Assembly (NCBI GenBank): GCA_002381865.1
Contig: DFYO01000003.1
Location: forward strand, 1 to 15,159
Source of the DNA: Clostridiales bacterium UBA4080
Lineage (GTDB): Bacteria; Bacillota; Clostridia; Lachnospirales; Vallitaleaceae
Direction: 5' to 3'
DNA length: 15,159 nt
Position 1 is the first letter of the stretch. Each line of letters begins with the position of its first letter. Under the pieces are notes generated by a model that saw only the letters and a list, made by a program, of their open reading frames with translations, was not told the origin of the DNA and did not search any database. Of this stretch, positions 14,641-15,159 are shown one piece after another. The translations under genes and the position numbers were made by a program.

Positions 14641-14680
14641 ATAATAAACCGCCATCATCCCTAATGGGACGATGCCGGTT
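14641..14680 (-). terminator. Second terminator of the trp leader
   Basis: Bases 14680-14666 pair with 14661-14647 around the loop ATTA: 14 of 15 positions pair, with one G-G mismatch and one G-U. TTATTATATTTT follows rather than a solid T run. The second T-box (14702-14688) lies just upstream on the transcript. Confidence 0.75.
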
Positions 14681-14743
14681 TCTGCTTCGCTATGCCACCC
14701 AATGGTATCCGATACCAAAATCACGAAAAGAATTCTTTATAAT

Positions 14744-14772
14744 AAAAAAACACTCCGTCTTGAGACGAAATG
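14744..14772 (-). terminator. First terminator of the trp leader
   Basis: CATTTCGTC (14772-14764) pairs with GACGGAGTG (14759-14751) around TCAA: nine pairs, two of them G-U, followed by seven Ts. It overlaps the 3' side of the first T-box, as in a standard T-box terminator. Confidence 0.88.
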
Positions 14773-14999
14773 CCACTCAATTTACAGTGTTAATCCAATA
14801 CGGAATCCTTCTGATTCGATATCTTTGCTCTATAACGGGAGCTCCCGTCTTCAACTACTCATTGCTTTTCATCTGGAATCTCATGGACCCATTCACCTAT
14901 ATCCTATGTACTGTACCTCGCACCAACCGACAGCTCGCTGAAACACACTCAATAAGTTACTATTTCCAATCATTGATTTTAAAATATTCTATTAAAAAA

Positions 15000-15028
15000 A
15001 TTATAGCACGCTCACAATTTGCTGTCAA
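15000..15028 (-). promoter_or_regulatory. Consensus sigma-A promoter of the trp operon
   Basis: TTGACA (15023-15028) and TATAAT (15000-15005) are both perfect, with a 17-base spacer. The start is near 14993. Such a strong promoter fits control by attenuation in the leader. The presumed IS tip is only 19 bases upstream of the -35. Confidence 0.95.
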
Positions 15029-15047
15029 GCGATATATTTTATTGCTC

Positions 15048-15159
15048 GGGTCTTTGACAGTTGCATAAAGAAAAAAACGCTACATGCCTTGATTTAGGCT
15101 TATTTTTTTGTCAATTTTTTCATTTTAATATATCGTATTTTATCGTATTGTGTTATAAT
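15048..15159. mobile_element. End of an insertion sequence entering from the right
   Basis: The sequence from 15048 begins GGGTCTTTGACAGTTGCAT and matches the reverse complement of bases 1-23 at 21 of 23 positions. The remaining 90 bases are very AT-rich with no coding frame. A short GCCT/AGGC hairpin (15086-15099) is followed by TTATTTTTTT and may be a weak terminator near the element end. No transposase is visible in the window. Confidence 0.6.

Larger units (their letters stand above)
14641..14993 (-). promoter_or_regulatory. T-box leader of the trp operon, specific for tRNA-Trp
   Basis: The minus-strand leader has T-box landmarks in order. These are a K-turn-like AGCGAG (14939-14934), GGTTGGTG of stem I (14928-14921), and GGTGAA followed by the specifier TGG (14891-14889). 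Next comes the stem II hairpin ACGGGAGCTCCCGT. A first T-box, GAGTGGCATTTCG, starts at 14778. A second, GGGTGGCATAGCG, starts at 14700. Both read TGGC, and the C can pair with a G discriminator base, which bacterial tRNA-Trp carries. Each T-box is followed by a terminator hairpin. When tRNA-Trp is uncharged, its end stabilises the antiterminator and trpE-A is transcribed. The predicted start is near 14993. Open frames on the plus strand here are shadows. Confidence 0.93.

Noticed and set aside
15006..15022. AATTGTGAGCG in the trp promoter spacer resembles half of the lac operator
   Set aside because: No second half-site and no related regulator nearby; a chance match within the spacer.
14664..15068. 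Open frames of 134 and 89 residues on the plus strand across the trp leader
   Set aside because: They lie entirely opposite a structured T-box leader and its promoter, run into the IS end, and lack family features.
15109..15114. Perfect TTGACA on the minus strand inside the IS end, which might drive trp
   Set aside because: No -10 box lies at 16-18 bases, and the native trp promoter is already complete.

Overview
The window comes from an AT-rich, low-GC Gram-positive anaerobe, most likely a clostridium or member of the Lachnospiraceae. The grounds are AT-rich intergenic DNA, strong AGGAGG ribosome binding sites, a T-box riboswitch, and an Hcp with the N-terminal cysteine spacing of strict anaerobes. 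I cannot name the species.

Layout. Both edges carry matching ends of what looks like an insertion sequence: bases 1-23 and 15048 to the end, facing each other. The left one cuts galE after 14 codons. Next come a small conserved protein of unknown function (88 aa, + strand), then on the minus strand pgi, a 109-aa cysteine-containing protein, and a Crp/Fnr-family regulator (hcpR-like). The regulator is divergent from the hybrid-cluster protein gene hcp. Between them lies a perfect Crp-type palindrome, centred 41.5 bp upstream of the likely hcp start. Then on the + strand come a PaaK/CapK-type adenylate-forming enzyme, a thiol glutathione peroxidase, and an OhrR-type peroxide-sensing MarR regulator.

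From 7975 to 15028 the minus strand holds a complete tryptophan operon, trpE-G-D-C-F-B-A. It has a near-consensus sigma-A promoter, a long T-box leader and a strong shared terminator. These seven enzymes convert chorismate to tryptophan. The leader has one specifier domain with a UGG (Trp) codon but two successive T-box/terminator modules, so charged tRNA-Trp may be able to stop transcription at two points. Two operon junctions (trpE-trpG and trpD-trpC) contain small repeats that look inserted.

The middle block (hcpR, hcp, gpx, ohrR) is a stress group: nitric oxide/hydroxylamine on one side and peroxide on the other. The items most worth a second look are the ohrR leader, where a 33-nt hairpin with in-frame stops separates a good ribosome binding site from the reading frame; the tandem T-box leader; the hcpR/hcp operator geometry; and the paired IS ends. 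I found no CRISPR array, tRNA or rRNA.
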